From positions 422,692 to 471,538 of the forward strand of contig CABFPE010000081.1 of the NCBI GenBank assembly GCA_900660155.1: 48,847 nucleotides of DNA, given 5' to 3'. Shown here piece after piece: positions 21,241-30,482 of this stretch (its first letter is position 1; every line of letters begins with the position of its first letter). The notes below the pieces were generated by a model that saw nothing but the letters and a program-made list of their open reading frames with translations, was not told the origin of the DNA and did not search any database. The DNA comes from Hofstenia miamia (Eukaryota > Xenacoelomorpha > Acoela > Hofsteniidae). The translations under genes were made by a program, and so were the position numbers.

Positions 21241-22007
21241 AGCTGGATGCTTTAATGTGGGAAGTACATATTTTTTACTGTATCTGCAATTTGCTGGACG
21301 TCTTATCATATGTGCTCCATACTGAAACTGTGACACAGTGGTCTCATTTGAGAACATTACTTTTTTCCAGTCCTCAGCCGACCAATTGGCGTATCTTTGT
21401 TCAAAAGCCAGCCTCTCAAAAATGTTCTTTTTTGATAGTCTGGGCTTTCGGGCGGCTTTGTAACATTTTAGTCCACAATCAACTAGTAAGCGGTGCCTAA
21501 TAGTTCTGCGACTAGGGAAAACTTGTAATGAACGTAAATTGGATTGAATAACACTGCTTGATATGGTTGGAGTGACAGAAGCTGCTTGTCTGATCAAACT
21601 ATCAGTGCTCTTTGATGAAATGCGTGGGCGACCTGATCTTGGACGGCTCTTGTAGCAAGAAATCTCTTTAATCCTTTTGATGGCATTACATACAGTTGAT
21701 TGTGCCAAATGGAGTCTGACAGCTATTGCCCTTTGAGACATATTTTCTTGGCTTAAAACCTGAATTTGTGCTTCGCTTTTCAGAAGTTAACTCGCATTTC
21801 TTACCCATATTTAAAGGTGATAAATGAGATGCTGTAACATTGTTTTGGGTTACATTCACATAAATACACTGATAACGCATCTAAATATGATTTTTTGAAA
21901 GAAAACTAGCAATTATTAACATTACATAAAGGTTGCTTAAAAATATGCATGAACTATAAATTATATGCTAAAGTCACGAGGTGATCGTAAACTTTTGGCC
22001 ACGGCTG
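20654..22007 (-). mobile_element. Tc1/mariner element, copy 2, both ends present
   Basis: This is a 1354-bp element flanked by TA on both sides (20652-20653, 22008-22009). The 27-bp terminal inverted repeats differ at one position (CAGCCGTGACC at the left, CAGCCGTGGCC inverted at the right). The transposase lies on the minus strand. The element is complete in structure but its gene is broken. Confidence 0.95.
20686..21741 (-). pseudogene. Tc1/mariner transposase, copy 2, inactivated
   Basis: The N-terminal half (21741-21178) shows paired helix-turn-helix regions (MSQRAIAVRLHLAQSTVCNA), a GRPR linker (RSGRPRISS) and the start of the catalytic domain. The first catalytic Asp is replaced by Asn (FSNETTVSQF, where copy 1 has FSDE). 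An in-frame TAA at 21177-21175 replaces the Lys codon of copy 1. The C-terminal half continues in frame with QQDGARCH and DLNPIEN, then a one-base deletion near 20895 changes the tail. Asp-Glu spacing is 35 residues, as in copy 1. Confidence 0.9.
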
Positions 22008-22009
22008 TA

Positions 22010-22290
22010 TGTATTCATGTATGTATGTATCTGCAGTCCTTAAGGGAGTCCATTAATTATTACAAAAATAGAATTGCAAGAAGTTATGATCAATATCTTG
22101 TGGGGGCTCCCATCGCTAGTTCCTAACTGAGCGCTAAAACTTGGATGGTGCCGACCAAATCTGGTCTAGAAGCCCTGGTAAGAAAATCGCGCCAAGTAAA
22201 AAGGGTAGGATACAGGTTTGGCCCCATCAAAGCCCCGATTGACAACAAGAAGCCTTGGAGCTTCCTATTTTGCCTGTCTCTACATGCTCT
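22010..22290. other. Unassigned repeat-like sequence
   Basis: A (TGTA)n-like run at 22008-22030 is followed by GC-richer sequence with a plus-strand open frame (RKSRQVKRVGYRFGPIKAP). Its composition is unlike the AT-rich background and it sits between transposons, so an old retroelement end is likely. The family is not recognised. Confidence 0.35.
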
Positions 22291-22526
22291 AGCTATGAAA
22301 TTATTAAGTCAATCAATAAGCTTAGAACCAACAAATAAATTGGCCCTCAAGCATTCCCTTATGGGCCCTTAAAATTACTGCAGAAATCATTTCAAATTTT
22401 ATCTTTAATGAATGCATAAAATTTAATTACTTCCCGGATAATGTAAAACTTTCTCACATTACTCCTCTTTTTAGGAAAAACGATCCATCAATTGCCACTT
22501 ATAATCGGCTAATCTCAATTACAGGT
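22291..22526 (+). mobile_element. LINE fragment, same family as 15115-16365
   Basis: Closely similar to 15830-16055 (shared AAGTCAATCAATAAGCTTAG and the segment encoding ECIKFNYFPDN). It is cut off at CAATTA, where the other copy continues with TTTCTCCAATAAGC. The RTE-like LINE on the opposite strand begins at that point. Confidence 0.8.
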
Positions 22527-24395
22527 CCTAATGGGCCGTAAATACCAACCTTTACTCCTATACGACTTGTAACAGCCCTCTGCTACACACTTCCAGCAAT
22601 CAATATCCGCTTCCCTATTGGAGATCTGTGTATGGTCATCCCTGACATGACGATTGAGAGCTTTCTGCTCTGAAAACATACGCTCACACTCCGTGCACCG
22701 TGGGTGTCTCGTGCTGGCATGTGTAACCTTTGGCACTGTTGGGAAGACCGCCCCAGAAAATCTCCGTTGGATCAATGCCGTGTAACCTTTGATCAGACCT
22801 GCAATTTTGTGAATCACTTCACTGGCTGTCTTATCCCTAAAGCATGATGTAGTCAACGTGGAAAATATTTGAGACTCTCTAAAGAGTAACGTCCATTAAC
22901 CCCTGTACATCAAGTACCAACCGCTTTCCCTGCATTGACTTCTGCGTGCACTTACGATGTGGCTTTTACCTTCAGGAACTATGGATGCCTTGGTCATTGC
23001 TAACTCAAGGGGCTGATCACTAACTATGCTTTTGCTGTGCGACAGCATCCGGCTAACAAAAGTTAAGCACTTACGTGCTACTATTGTGCGCACTGTTGGA
23101 AAGGCATAAGTCCGTGAAATTTGTCCTTGGTTAACCTATCCCAGAGGGAGATATCACAAAAGACCCTTTTACATGCGTTCATTGAAGCCTCAAGCATCTC
23201 CAGTTCCCTAGCAGTTTCTGCCCACGTCTCACACGCATAAGTCAGAGTGAGTACCATAACGCCCCGTAAGAGAAGGTAAGATCCATTCTGACGTGCTACT
23301 CGCCGATATCGTAGGATCTTGCCAACATCACAATTACCACAGATTTCTTGATCAGAGAGGGCTGTCAGAGCAGTGCAGATCATCGAGGCTAAGTATTTAA
23401 ATTCTGATACGAATTCAATGTTCTTTCCAGAGACATGAACTCTATCAGAAGTTTTTCCCGATACCCTTGATAACCACATGTACTTGGTCCTTAGTACAGA
23501 GATATTAATACCTAGTGACGATAGAACTGTAAATACACCATCTAGATAACTCTGTATTTGTTCCTTGGACCTGCCGAAAAGATCATCCGCATACTCGATA
23601 TGCCTAAGTTCCACTTCCCTTTTTCCAAAGAAAGAGTTGAAAACAATTCCTTTGGGGTCCATGGAGTCCCTCACAGATCAGATAGTGAAAAAGGAGGTTA
23701 AATTAACAGGGACCGAGCCCAAAGCTTGCTCCTGGATATTCACCTCGAATGTGTGCAATCGGTGAATCATGCAAGGATTTAACGATCTTGATTATCCGTT
23801 TTGGAACACCGTTTGCTGCTAGACACTGCCAAATTACTTAGCTTGGAACGGAATCAAAGAACTTCTGGAAGTCAATGAAACATGCAAGAAAGTTTTCCTT
23901 CCGTAATCTAGCAGCTTCCTGGGCTTGTCTCATCACAAGAATGGCCTGCACAGTAGACTTGCCCGATCTAATATCAAATTGAGTTCGTGGGAACGTATGT
24001 TTATTACCCAACAATTGCTGCAGCCTGCTATGCAGAATTTTTGCAAACATTTTTCCTCCGACATCCAATAAGAAGATAGTGCGGTAATTATTAGGGTCAG
24101 ACCTAGAACCCTTTTTATTCAAAAAGATAACTTCTGCATCACACCATTCCCTTGGACATTTCTCTGTACTAAATAATTGTGCAGTCTCTGTAAGGCGTTC
24201 GATAAGCGCACTGCTCCCATATCTGAAAGCTTCCCCCTGAAGCCCGTTGCGAGCTGGGGCTTTGTCCGGTTTCAACGAATCTATGCTGTTTTAACCTCTG
24301 TGAAGCTTGGTTGGCAATTCAACCCCAAGACTTCAAGTGTGAATAGATCCAGCTTATCAATGAATGTCTTTATATCTTTATCCTTAGAAGACTCT
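22527..24395 (-). mobile_element. RTE-like LINE with C-terminal zinc finger, main part
   Basis: Minus-strand frames read in order as RT and tail. RT: MKPDKAPARNGLQGEAFRYG, then a KKGSRSDPNNYR segment, then FIDFQKFFDSV (24275-23838). YADD box: HIEYADDLF, then FKYLASMI and the YACETWAET block (23674-23081). C-terminal region: a C2H2 finger (C-TE-C, then H and H in RHVRDDH) and a second CVAEGC cluster (22856-22520). The FKYL...CETW arrangement is typical of RTE-related and I-related LINEs. Several frame changes show it is dead. It continues beyond an inserted piggyBac at 26197. Confidence 0.8.
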
Positions 24396-24399
24396 TTAA
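24396..24399. repeat. TTAA target duplication, left
   Basis: TTAA directly before CCCGAATTATCCT. Its partner is at 26193-26196. Confidence 0.9.
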
Positions 24400-24533
24400 C
24401 CCGAATTATCCTGAGTTTTTATATTTAATATATATCTGTAATAATAGATACTACAAAACATGCAAAATACTGTAATAGCAGTTAAATTAAAAAAATAATC
24501 AATTTTTAATGTGAAAGATTCAAAAAGCCCTGT

Positions 24534-24549
24534 GTTGCCATATGGCAAC
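24534..24549. repeat. 16-bp palindrome at the piggyBac 3' side
   Basis: GTTGCCATATGGCAAC, 134 bp inside the left end of the element. Identical copies lie at 19916, 20251 and 26161, and a partly hidden one at 25828. It is a likely transposase-binding subterminal repeat (inference). Confidence 0.9.
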
Positions 24550-24572
24550 GCTAGGCATTTACATTACAATAG

Positions 24573-25101
24573 GTGAAATGGCATGAAACATTTTATGCAC
24601 AAACCAACATCATATTTAATGCAAGAAGTGCGCACAATTCCTTTGCAATTGTTTGCAGTACATCTTCATCTCTTTTCATTAGAAATAATCCAATGATCTT
24701 TTTTATCAAAACGTACAAATTCAGGCACTCTTGACAATCCAGCAGTACGCATTTTTTTGGTTCGACCTCTTGAACATGGCAATTCTCCATAGCTAGACAA
24801 GTAACTTTGACATATTTGCCGACGAAAATCAAGCTTTCGTATTATTTGCACTTCATATTCATTAGGCATTTATATTTTAATAATTCACAAATATAAATCA
24901 CTTATTACTATTTGAAAATCTTGATAGAGTAAAACTAATTTGATATGAGATGCCTAATACTTGTGTGCTATTGTACAGAATCCATGCATTATGAATGCTA
25001 ACATCAATTAACCAAATAAAAATTGGAAAATACCACTTTTTTCCTATCATAGCAATTCTATAAAGTAAAATGTTTTGGTCCATCCTGTTAAATCCGCCCA
25101 T
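24573..25101 (-). pseudogene. piggyBac transposase, C-terminal part
   Basis: 25101-24898 encodes GGFNRMDQNILLYRI then KKWYFPIFIWLIDVSIHNAW, the final catalytic block of piggyBac (family form GGVDxxDQ). Here the usual Val-Asp is Phe-Asn, so a catalytic Asp appears lost. 24869-24666 (FRRQICQSYLSSYGELPCSRG) is in another frame. After one TGA (24668-24666) the same frame gives RCTANNCKGIVRTSCIKYDV then GLCIKCFMPFH (24665-24573), the Cys-rich zinc domain that binds the subterminal DNA. The gene is therefore recognisable but inactive. Confidence 0.9.
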
Positions 25102-25230
25102 GTATATATTGTACTGGCGTATTATATTAGGTTGGGTAAGTGATATATTGCTGCAGAAAATTTACAAATGAATGTGTGTATGTAACAATCACAACCATTA
25201 TGTTTAGTATTAATACATTGAATGAAACAG

Positions 25231-25236
<6 letters not shown>

Positions 25237-25266
<30 letters not shown>
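25237..25266. repeat. (TA)n microsatellite next to the assembly gap
   Basis: About 15 TA units within the piggyBac element, directly before the N run. Confidence 0.9.
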
Positions 25267-25268
<2 letters not shown>

Positions 25269-25827
25269 NNNNNNNNNNNNNNNNNNNNNNNNNNNNNNNN
25301 NNNNNNNNNNNNNNNNNNNNNNNNNNNNNNNNNNNNNNNNNNNNNNNNNNNNNNNNNNNNNNNNNNNNNNNNNNNNNNNNNNNNNNNNNNNNNNNNNNNN
25401 NNNNNNNNNNNNNNNNNNNNNNNNNNNNNNNNNNNNNNNNNNNNNNNNNNNNNNNNNNNNNNNNNNNNNNNNNNNNNNNNNNNNNNNNNNNNNNNNNNNN
25501 NNNNNNNNNNNNNNNNNNNNNNNNNNNNNNNNNNNNNNNNNNNNNNNNNNNNNNNNNNNNNNNNNNNNNNNNNNNNNNNNNNNNNNNNNNNNNNNNNNNN
25601 NNNNNNNNNNNNNNNNNNNNNNNNNNNNNNNNNNNNNNNNNNNNNNNNNNNNNNNNNNNNNNNNNNNNNNNNNNNNNNNNNNNNNNNNNNNNNNNNNNNN
25701 NNNNNNNNNNNNNNNNNNNNNNNNNNNNNNNNNNNNNNNNNNNNNNNNNNNNNNNNNNNNNNNNNNNNNNNNNNNNNNNNNNNNNNNNNNNNNNNNNNNN
25801 NNNNNNNNNNNNNNNNNNNNNNNNNNN
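25269..25827. other. Assembly gap, 559 N
   Basis: This run of N lies inside the piggyBac element, between (TA)n and the palindrome. It probably hides the N-terminal half of the transposase, which by homology should resemble 19818-19915. Open frames crossing it are meaningless. Confidence 1.
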
Positions 25828-26160
25828 TGCCATATGGCAACGCTTATAAAAATGTATTCATAATCATAATTTGCAAGGCTTTTGTATATGACATATATCA
25901 ATGTGTAAAGGATAGTCTAATATTCATATTTCATGTGCTTTATTTCAATTGTTTGCATAATGTATTCATAGGTGACAAATAAACACTTACGTTTTATTAG
26001 TGGACATTTTCTACAATATAACTTGTTGGAAGATTGAATGTTTTTGTCAGATTTTGAAATAAACTATTCAAATGTGCGGAAAGCATTAATACAAAGCACT
26101 GTGCAAGACATTTATCAAAATATCTATAATATTCTATATTATATCATTAAAAACATTAGT

Positions 26161-26176
26161 GTTGCCATATGGCAAC
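26161..26176. repeat. 16-bp palindrome at the piggyBac 5' tip
   Basis: GTTGCCATATGGCAAC, ending 16 bp from the right end of the element. Another copy lies 333 bp inward at the edge of the gap. Confidence 0.9.
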
Positions 26177-26192
26177 GCTAGGATAATTCGGG

Positions 26193-26290
26193 TTAAACAT
26201 TTGCGAGAAATGTTTAATGAACTCTATTGGCTTACGTCTGGGTGATCGGCCTTCTCAACGACAGGGATTATCAATATAATATTTGTCACA
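26193..26290 (-). mobile_element. RTE-like LINE, continuation beyond piggyBac
   Basis: TTAA (26193-26196) is the right target duplication. Removing the piggyBac and one TTAA restores a continuous minus-strand reading (RRKPIEFIKHFSQMFKESS, continuing KDKDIKTFIDKLD on the other side), the region just N-terminal to the RT. Upstream identity fades within about 100 bp. Confidence 0.75.
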
Positions 26291-27382
26291 CTATTGGTTG
26301 AGAAATGCACTTTTTACTACATGATTATATGTATTTCCAAATCAGTGATCAGATCGATCAAACTGGGATATCATGCTCAAGTAAAAAAGGCAAAAAGTTT
26401 TTGATGAGCAATTAGCAATCGATGCACCGATTGAGAACCACTGGGTTAACCTAACTCATTTCTTAAATTTACTAATGACAGACAAGCAATGCATGAAAAC
26501 TTTTGGAACTAACCATGGAATACGTTCCAGTATATGCTGAACTAATGATCCATCTTACCAACATTTGAAAATCGGCATCTTTCCTCTCTTTGTCCGGAAA
26601 CTTATTAGGAAATTACGGATATGAACAGATTATGAAAGAAAAATTAAGAAGTGCAATTTCAATCTAAATAATGTTCTAGTTTTAAGCTTGCTACATTTCC
26701 ATATTCCCTAGAATACATATGTAGCCGAAAGTTGTCATGGTTAGGAAAGGAGTTCTTCGACTTGCATGGCCGATTCACCACTTTTACCATTTGTCAATAT
26801 CTCGTTTACCTCATTTCCAAAATTTCAAAATTTTCAATAATAATATGAGTCAAAGCAATATATTTGCTAAAAAGTTTCAATTAATCTGCAAACTAAATAT
26901 AAAATATATAATATTAATAACTTTGTTTGTGTGTGTGTGTGTGTGTCTATGTATGTGGCGTACTCAATGTAAGAAATCAGTAAAGGTGTTTAGCATGTTT
27001 GTGTTTCCGATTGTGTTTTGTCTAAATTTTTGTATTATTTTGCTACCCTAATCTCATTCTTTACATCGTTCTAAATATTATAGGCTGCTCGATGAAAACT
27101 CGTATAGCAATTACTGCTGCAAATATATTTATGCGATCGTGGATTTACTTTTAAGTAGTTGTTAAGAAACGACATTGATTCTCAGTCATATATATGTTTT
27201 TATAAAATTGAAGTTGCATGGAATTGTACTTGATATAGCGGGGACAACATATATTTCGCCTGTATTCACTAACATTATCATGCTTACCTGAAAAATTTAA
27301 TGTTTTTAATATACACTTTAAAGTTTTTGATGATCAAAAAATGCATGCAATAGTTGAACGTGATAATCTGGTCCTAAATTTC

Positions 27383-27383
<1 letters not shown>
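26291..27383. other. Spacer, no gene seen
   Basis: AT-rich sequence with a short (TG)n run near 26929-26946. A plus-strand frame at 26737-27051 has no recognisable similarity and runs through the TG repeat. Confidence 0.4.

Positions 27384-27459
<76 letters not shown>
27384..27459. repeat. (TAA)n microsatellite at the LINE 3' end
   Basis: About 25 TAA units. Read on the LINE strand this is a (TTA)n tail directly after the 3' end of the element, as is usual for CR1/L2-type LINEs, or part of the target. Confidence 0.95.
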
Positions 27460-27563
27460 GGCTCAGTATAGTTTATTAAACTATTGTTACAATGTAACAT
27501 AAGAAAATGAAACAAAAACAAAGACAAAACACAGTGACACTTACAAAACTGAAAACGTACATA

Positions 27564-30482
27564 TTAGATCCATTTCGCCATTTGGATTGTGTTAGGGAAT
27601 TCAAACTGTTTATTCAGCAGATTTTCTTTGAGTAACCTTCTATATGTTATTTTATTGTTCGTTTTCCTTATATCCATTGGGAGGTTGTTAAACAATTGTA
27701 AGGCTTGCATCGAGAAGGAGTTCACCCAATAATTACTTTTTGTTTTAATCTTACTACAAAATGTAATATTTCTGCTGTTGAATTTTAAATAATTATCTAA
27801 GAATTTCAGCGATTTCTTGCCATTTTTGAAATCAAATAACATTAGTAATATAGTAAATTGTATATTGAAGCAAGGGGATAAAATTTTTAAGTTGTTTTTT
27901 ATGTGATTGACGCTGTTGTGTTTTTGTATAGAGAACATTGTTCTTAGGGCTTGGTTGAAAGATATTGTTAGGCGATTTAAGAGTGTTTGCTTAATTCCAC
28001 TAAGAAGGAAACAGCAATATATGTATTGGCTTGTTATAAAGGCATGGAAGAGGCTTATATTAGTAGTGGCTTCTCTAGCAAGTGACAGGTATCTAATTCC
28101 ATGCGCAATTTTTTTTGTTCTTATTGATAATTCATTGTTAAAGTCTAACTTTTCATCTAGTACAACACCAAGATATTTAACTGTTCGAGAAGGACTTATT
28201 GCAATATTGTTTATTGTTATGGGAAGTATTTTTGTGTAATTTTTCAATTCTTTGTTGCGATAGATAATGCACTGCGTTTTCTCAAGATTTAATTTGAGAT
28301 GATTGTTCTTAAAATATCTTAACAATTTTGTCAGATCCTCTTTTGTGTTCTTGAGACATATATTTAATGATTCATTAGTTGCAAGCATGCATGTATCATC
28401 TGCGTACTGAAAAATATCTGTTTCTGTAATATTGTTTCCAACATCATTTATGTAAAGATTGAACAATGTTGGCCCGAGGATACTACCTTGAGGCACTCCA
28501 CGTATAATAGATGAATAGCTGGAATATGTTTTAGTGCCAATTTTTGTCCTTTGGTATCTATTTTTTAAATAGTCGTGTATTAATTCAATGCTGTCATCAG
28601 TAAAGCCAATTTGTTTTAATTTTGTAATCAGAATTCTATGATTTATACTGTCAAAGGCTTTACTCAAATCAAGTAAGGTCACTACACAGCATTTGTTATA
28701 ATTTAGGTTCATTCTAATTGATTCTGTAATATTACAGATTGCTTCATTCGTTGAGTGTTTCTCCCTGAATCCATACTGGTGTTCCTGTAATATACTATTA
28801 TCGTCACAGTAGCTGATGATCTGATTGGCTAAGACCTTTTCTACTATTTTGCTAAACGGATTTAAGATGCTGATTGGTCGATAGTTTTCTGGAACTAAGG
28901 GATCACCCTTTTTGTATATTGGAGTAATGTCGGCTCTTTTAAGACAATTAGGAAATGTCTTAGTCCTGATGCACATATTAATTATAAAAGTTATGTGGGT
29001 GAGGAATGATAAACAAAACTGTTTTATTATGAAAATAGGAATTTGTAATGATCCTGAAGATTTGCTACAGTCAAGTTTCTGAATAATATGCTTTACTGTA
29101 CATTCATTTACTAAAGTAAATGAAAAGTGCCTATCTGGGTAACTACTTGCTGAGTTCAATTCTGATAATTCTTCTGTAAAATTGAAATTCCCAATATTAA
29201 CAAATGTTTTGTTCAATATTTCAGCAATCCTCTTTTGATTTTTTTCCAAATAATTTTGTTTAGTTCTTATTATCCTGATGTCAGTACTAAGATTTTGTTT
29301 CTTGTTAAGAAGCTTATTTAAAAATCTCCACTTATCTTTAGCACTTATTAAAGCCTGATATTCATTGTAGGTCTCTTTCTTTTGTTGATTGATTAGTGTA
29401 TTATAGTATAGCTGCCTTACATCGTCAAAGTTCTTTTTATTCTCTTCATTGTTATCAACAATGAACTTATTAAATGCTGCCTCCTTAGCTTTTCTAAGTA
29501 AACGAACATGAGGATTTTCGCCCTTAAACACGGATAGATTAGACTTCTCGTAAACCTTGGTAAGTTTTTTAGGAGCCACAACATTCAAGCACTTCTTAAG
29601 ATTGGATATAATAAATATGAACATATCATTGGGATTATCTAACGTGTATATGTAGTCGAGACTGGTGTTCCTAAGAAGTTCTTCAAACTGTTTTTGATTG
29701 AAATTTCTGAATGACCTGGTGAAAATTGATTGAGTTTTAATTTTTTTGAGTGGGTTATAAATATCAGTTATGTAAAGACAAATGTTATGGTCGGAAAACG
29801 AATTGAATAAGAAAAAACAAGGTATTTCTGCATTAGTTAACATGTAGTCAATAATATTGAGATTACGTGTTGGTGTTGTTTGATTGACTATCATCAGGTC
29901 AGTGGCTACTGCAATTTCATCTACTATATTTTTTTCCCATTCGTTTAGATAGTTTAAATTAAAGTCACCAATAACATAAATATTTTGTTTAGAAAGGTTC
30001 ATACTTTGTACCTGTTGTATAATTGCAGAGTTTAATTCAACATAGAGACTTTTACTTGGATTATAAATTAACCAAATGAGATTGTTTGTATTCTCTACTG
30101 TGAGATTGATCATTAGCATTTCAATAATAATAATAATAATAATATTATGTAAGACATTGAATTTATAATTATTCGGAATTAGTAGTAGAATGCCTCCACC
30201 TTTTTTGCGATTATTCCTATTCTTATTAACTAGGTTGTATAAACGAGGATTAGGGTTATATAAGTTACTGTCATCACTGTCTGTTAACCAAGTTTCAACT
30301 ACGCATATGATAGTATTGGTTAGTCCATGACAGACATCCTCAAATTCGGTTTTGTGTTTTCTTAAGCTTCTGGCATTAATGTATAATAATTTTACATTAT
30401 GTTTAAAACAATTTTGAAAATTGAATAGCTGGCTGCTATCGTGAATACCCGTGGTGGGTGAAAAGCTAGAGTGTTCCGCCAT
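27564..30482 (-). CDS. LINE ORF2, endonuclease-reverse transcriptase
   Basis: 972 aa from the ATG at 30482, which sits 17 nt inside the end of ORF1 in another frame, an arrangement that fits termination-reinitiation. The frame is open further upstream to 30635, but this ATG is the natural start. AP-endonuclease: INARS (Asn36), VETWL (Glu63), GDFN (172-175), SDH (230-232). RT: KKGDP, NYRPIS, FRE, LLDLSKAFD (Asp605), GVPQGSILGP and YADDT (693-696). The tail SQYIYCCFLLSG follows. All catalytic residues are present, so it could be active: it nicks target DNA and reverse-transcribes its own RNA from the 3' tail. Residues 114-120 are a run of isoleucines coded by an ATT repeat. Confidence 0.95.
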   Translation of the reverse strand: MAEHSSFSPTTGIHDSSQLFNFQNCFKHNVKLLYINARSLRKHKTEFEDVCHGLTNTIICVVETWLTDSDDSNLYNPNPRLYNLVNKNRNNRKKGGGILLLIPNNYKFNVLHNIIIIIIIEMLMINLTVENTNNLIWLIYNPSKSLYVELNSAIIQQVQSMNLSKQNIYVIGDFNLNYLNEWEKNIVDEIAVATDLMIVNQTTPTRNLNIIDYMLTNAEIPCFFLFNSFSDHNICLYITDIYNPLKKIKTQSIFTRSFRNFNQKQFEELLRNTSLDYIYTLDNPNDMFIFIISNLKKCLNVVAPKKLTKVYEKSNLSVFKGENPHVRLLRKAKEAAFNKFIVDNNEENKKNFDDVRQLYYNTLINQQKKETYNEYQALISAKDKWRFLNKLLNKKQNLSTDIRIIRTKQNYLEKNQKRIAEILNKTFVNIGNFNFTEELSELNSASSYPDRHFSFTLVNECTVKHIIQKLDCSKSSGSLQIPIFIIKQFCLSFLTHITFIINMCIRTKTFPNCLKRADITPIYKKGDPLVPENYRPISILNPFSKIVEKVLANQIISYCDDNSILQEHQYGFREKHSTNEAICNITESIRMNLNYNKCCVVTLLDLSKAFDSINHRILITKLKQIGFTDDSIELIHDYLKNRYQRTKIGTKTYSSYSSIIRGVPQGSILGPTLFNLYINDVGNNITETDIFQYADDTCMLATNESLNICLKNTKEDLTKLLRYFKNNHLKLNLEKTQCIIYRNKELKNYTKILPITINNIAISPSRTVKYLGVVLDEKLDFNNELSIRTKKIAHGIRYLSLAREATTNISLFHAFITSQYIYCCFLLSGIKQTLLNRLTISFNQALRTMFSIQKHNSVNHIKNNLKILSPCFNIQFTILLMLFDFKNGKKSLKFLDNYLKFNSRNITFCSKIKTKSNYWVNSFSMQALQLFNNLPMDIRKTNNKITYRRLLKENLLNKQFEFPNTIQMAKWI
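30123..30143. repeat. (AAT)n repeat inside the LINE endonuclease region
   Basis: About seven AAT units. They code the isoleucine run in ORF2 and keep the frame. The motif is the same as the arrays at both ends of the element. Confidence 0.9.

Larger units (their letters stand above)
24400..26192 (-). mobile_element. piggyBac element inserted in the RTE-like LINE
   Basis: Perfect 13-bp terminal inverted repeats, CCCGAATTATCCT (24400-24412) and AGGATAATTCGGG (26180-26192), are each bordered by TTAA, the piggyBac target. Inside are copies of the palindrome GTTGCCATATGGCAAC at 24534-24549, 25828-25841 (partly in the gap) and 26161-26176. The transposase is on the minus strand. The middle is hidden by a 559-N gap, so the true length is unknown. 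Confidence 0.93.

Noticed and set aside
25122-25982. Very long open frames spanning the N run
   Set aside because: They exist only because N is read as open sequence. The real bases are (TA)n and piggyBac ends.
26929-26946. (TG)n run as a regulatory site
   Set aside because: A short simple repeat with no gene nearby, so no function can be supported.
27318-27527. Poly-tyrosine frame and similar frames over TAA repeats
   Set aside because: A product of translating a microsatellite. No other protein evidence.
27907-28239. Plus-strand 110-codon frame
   Set aside because: Antisense shadow of LINE ORF2.
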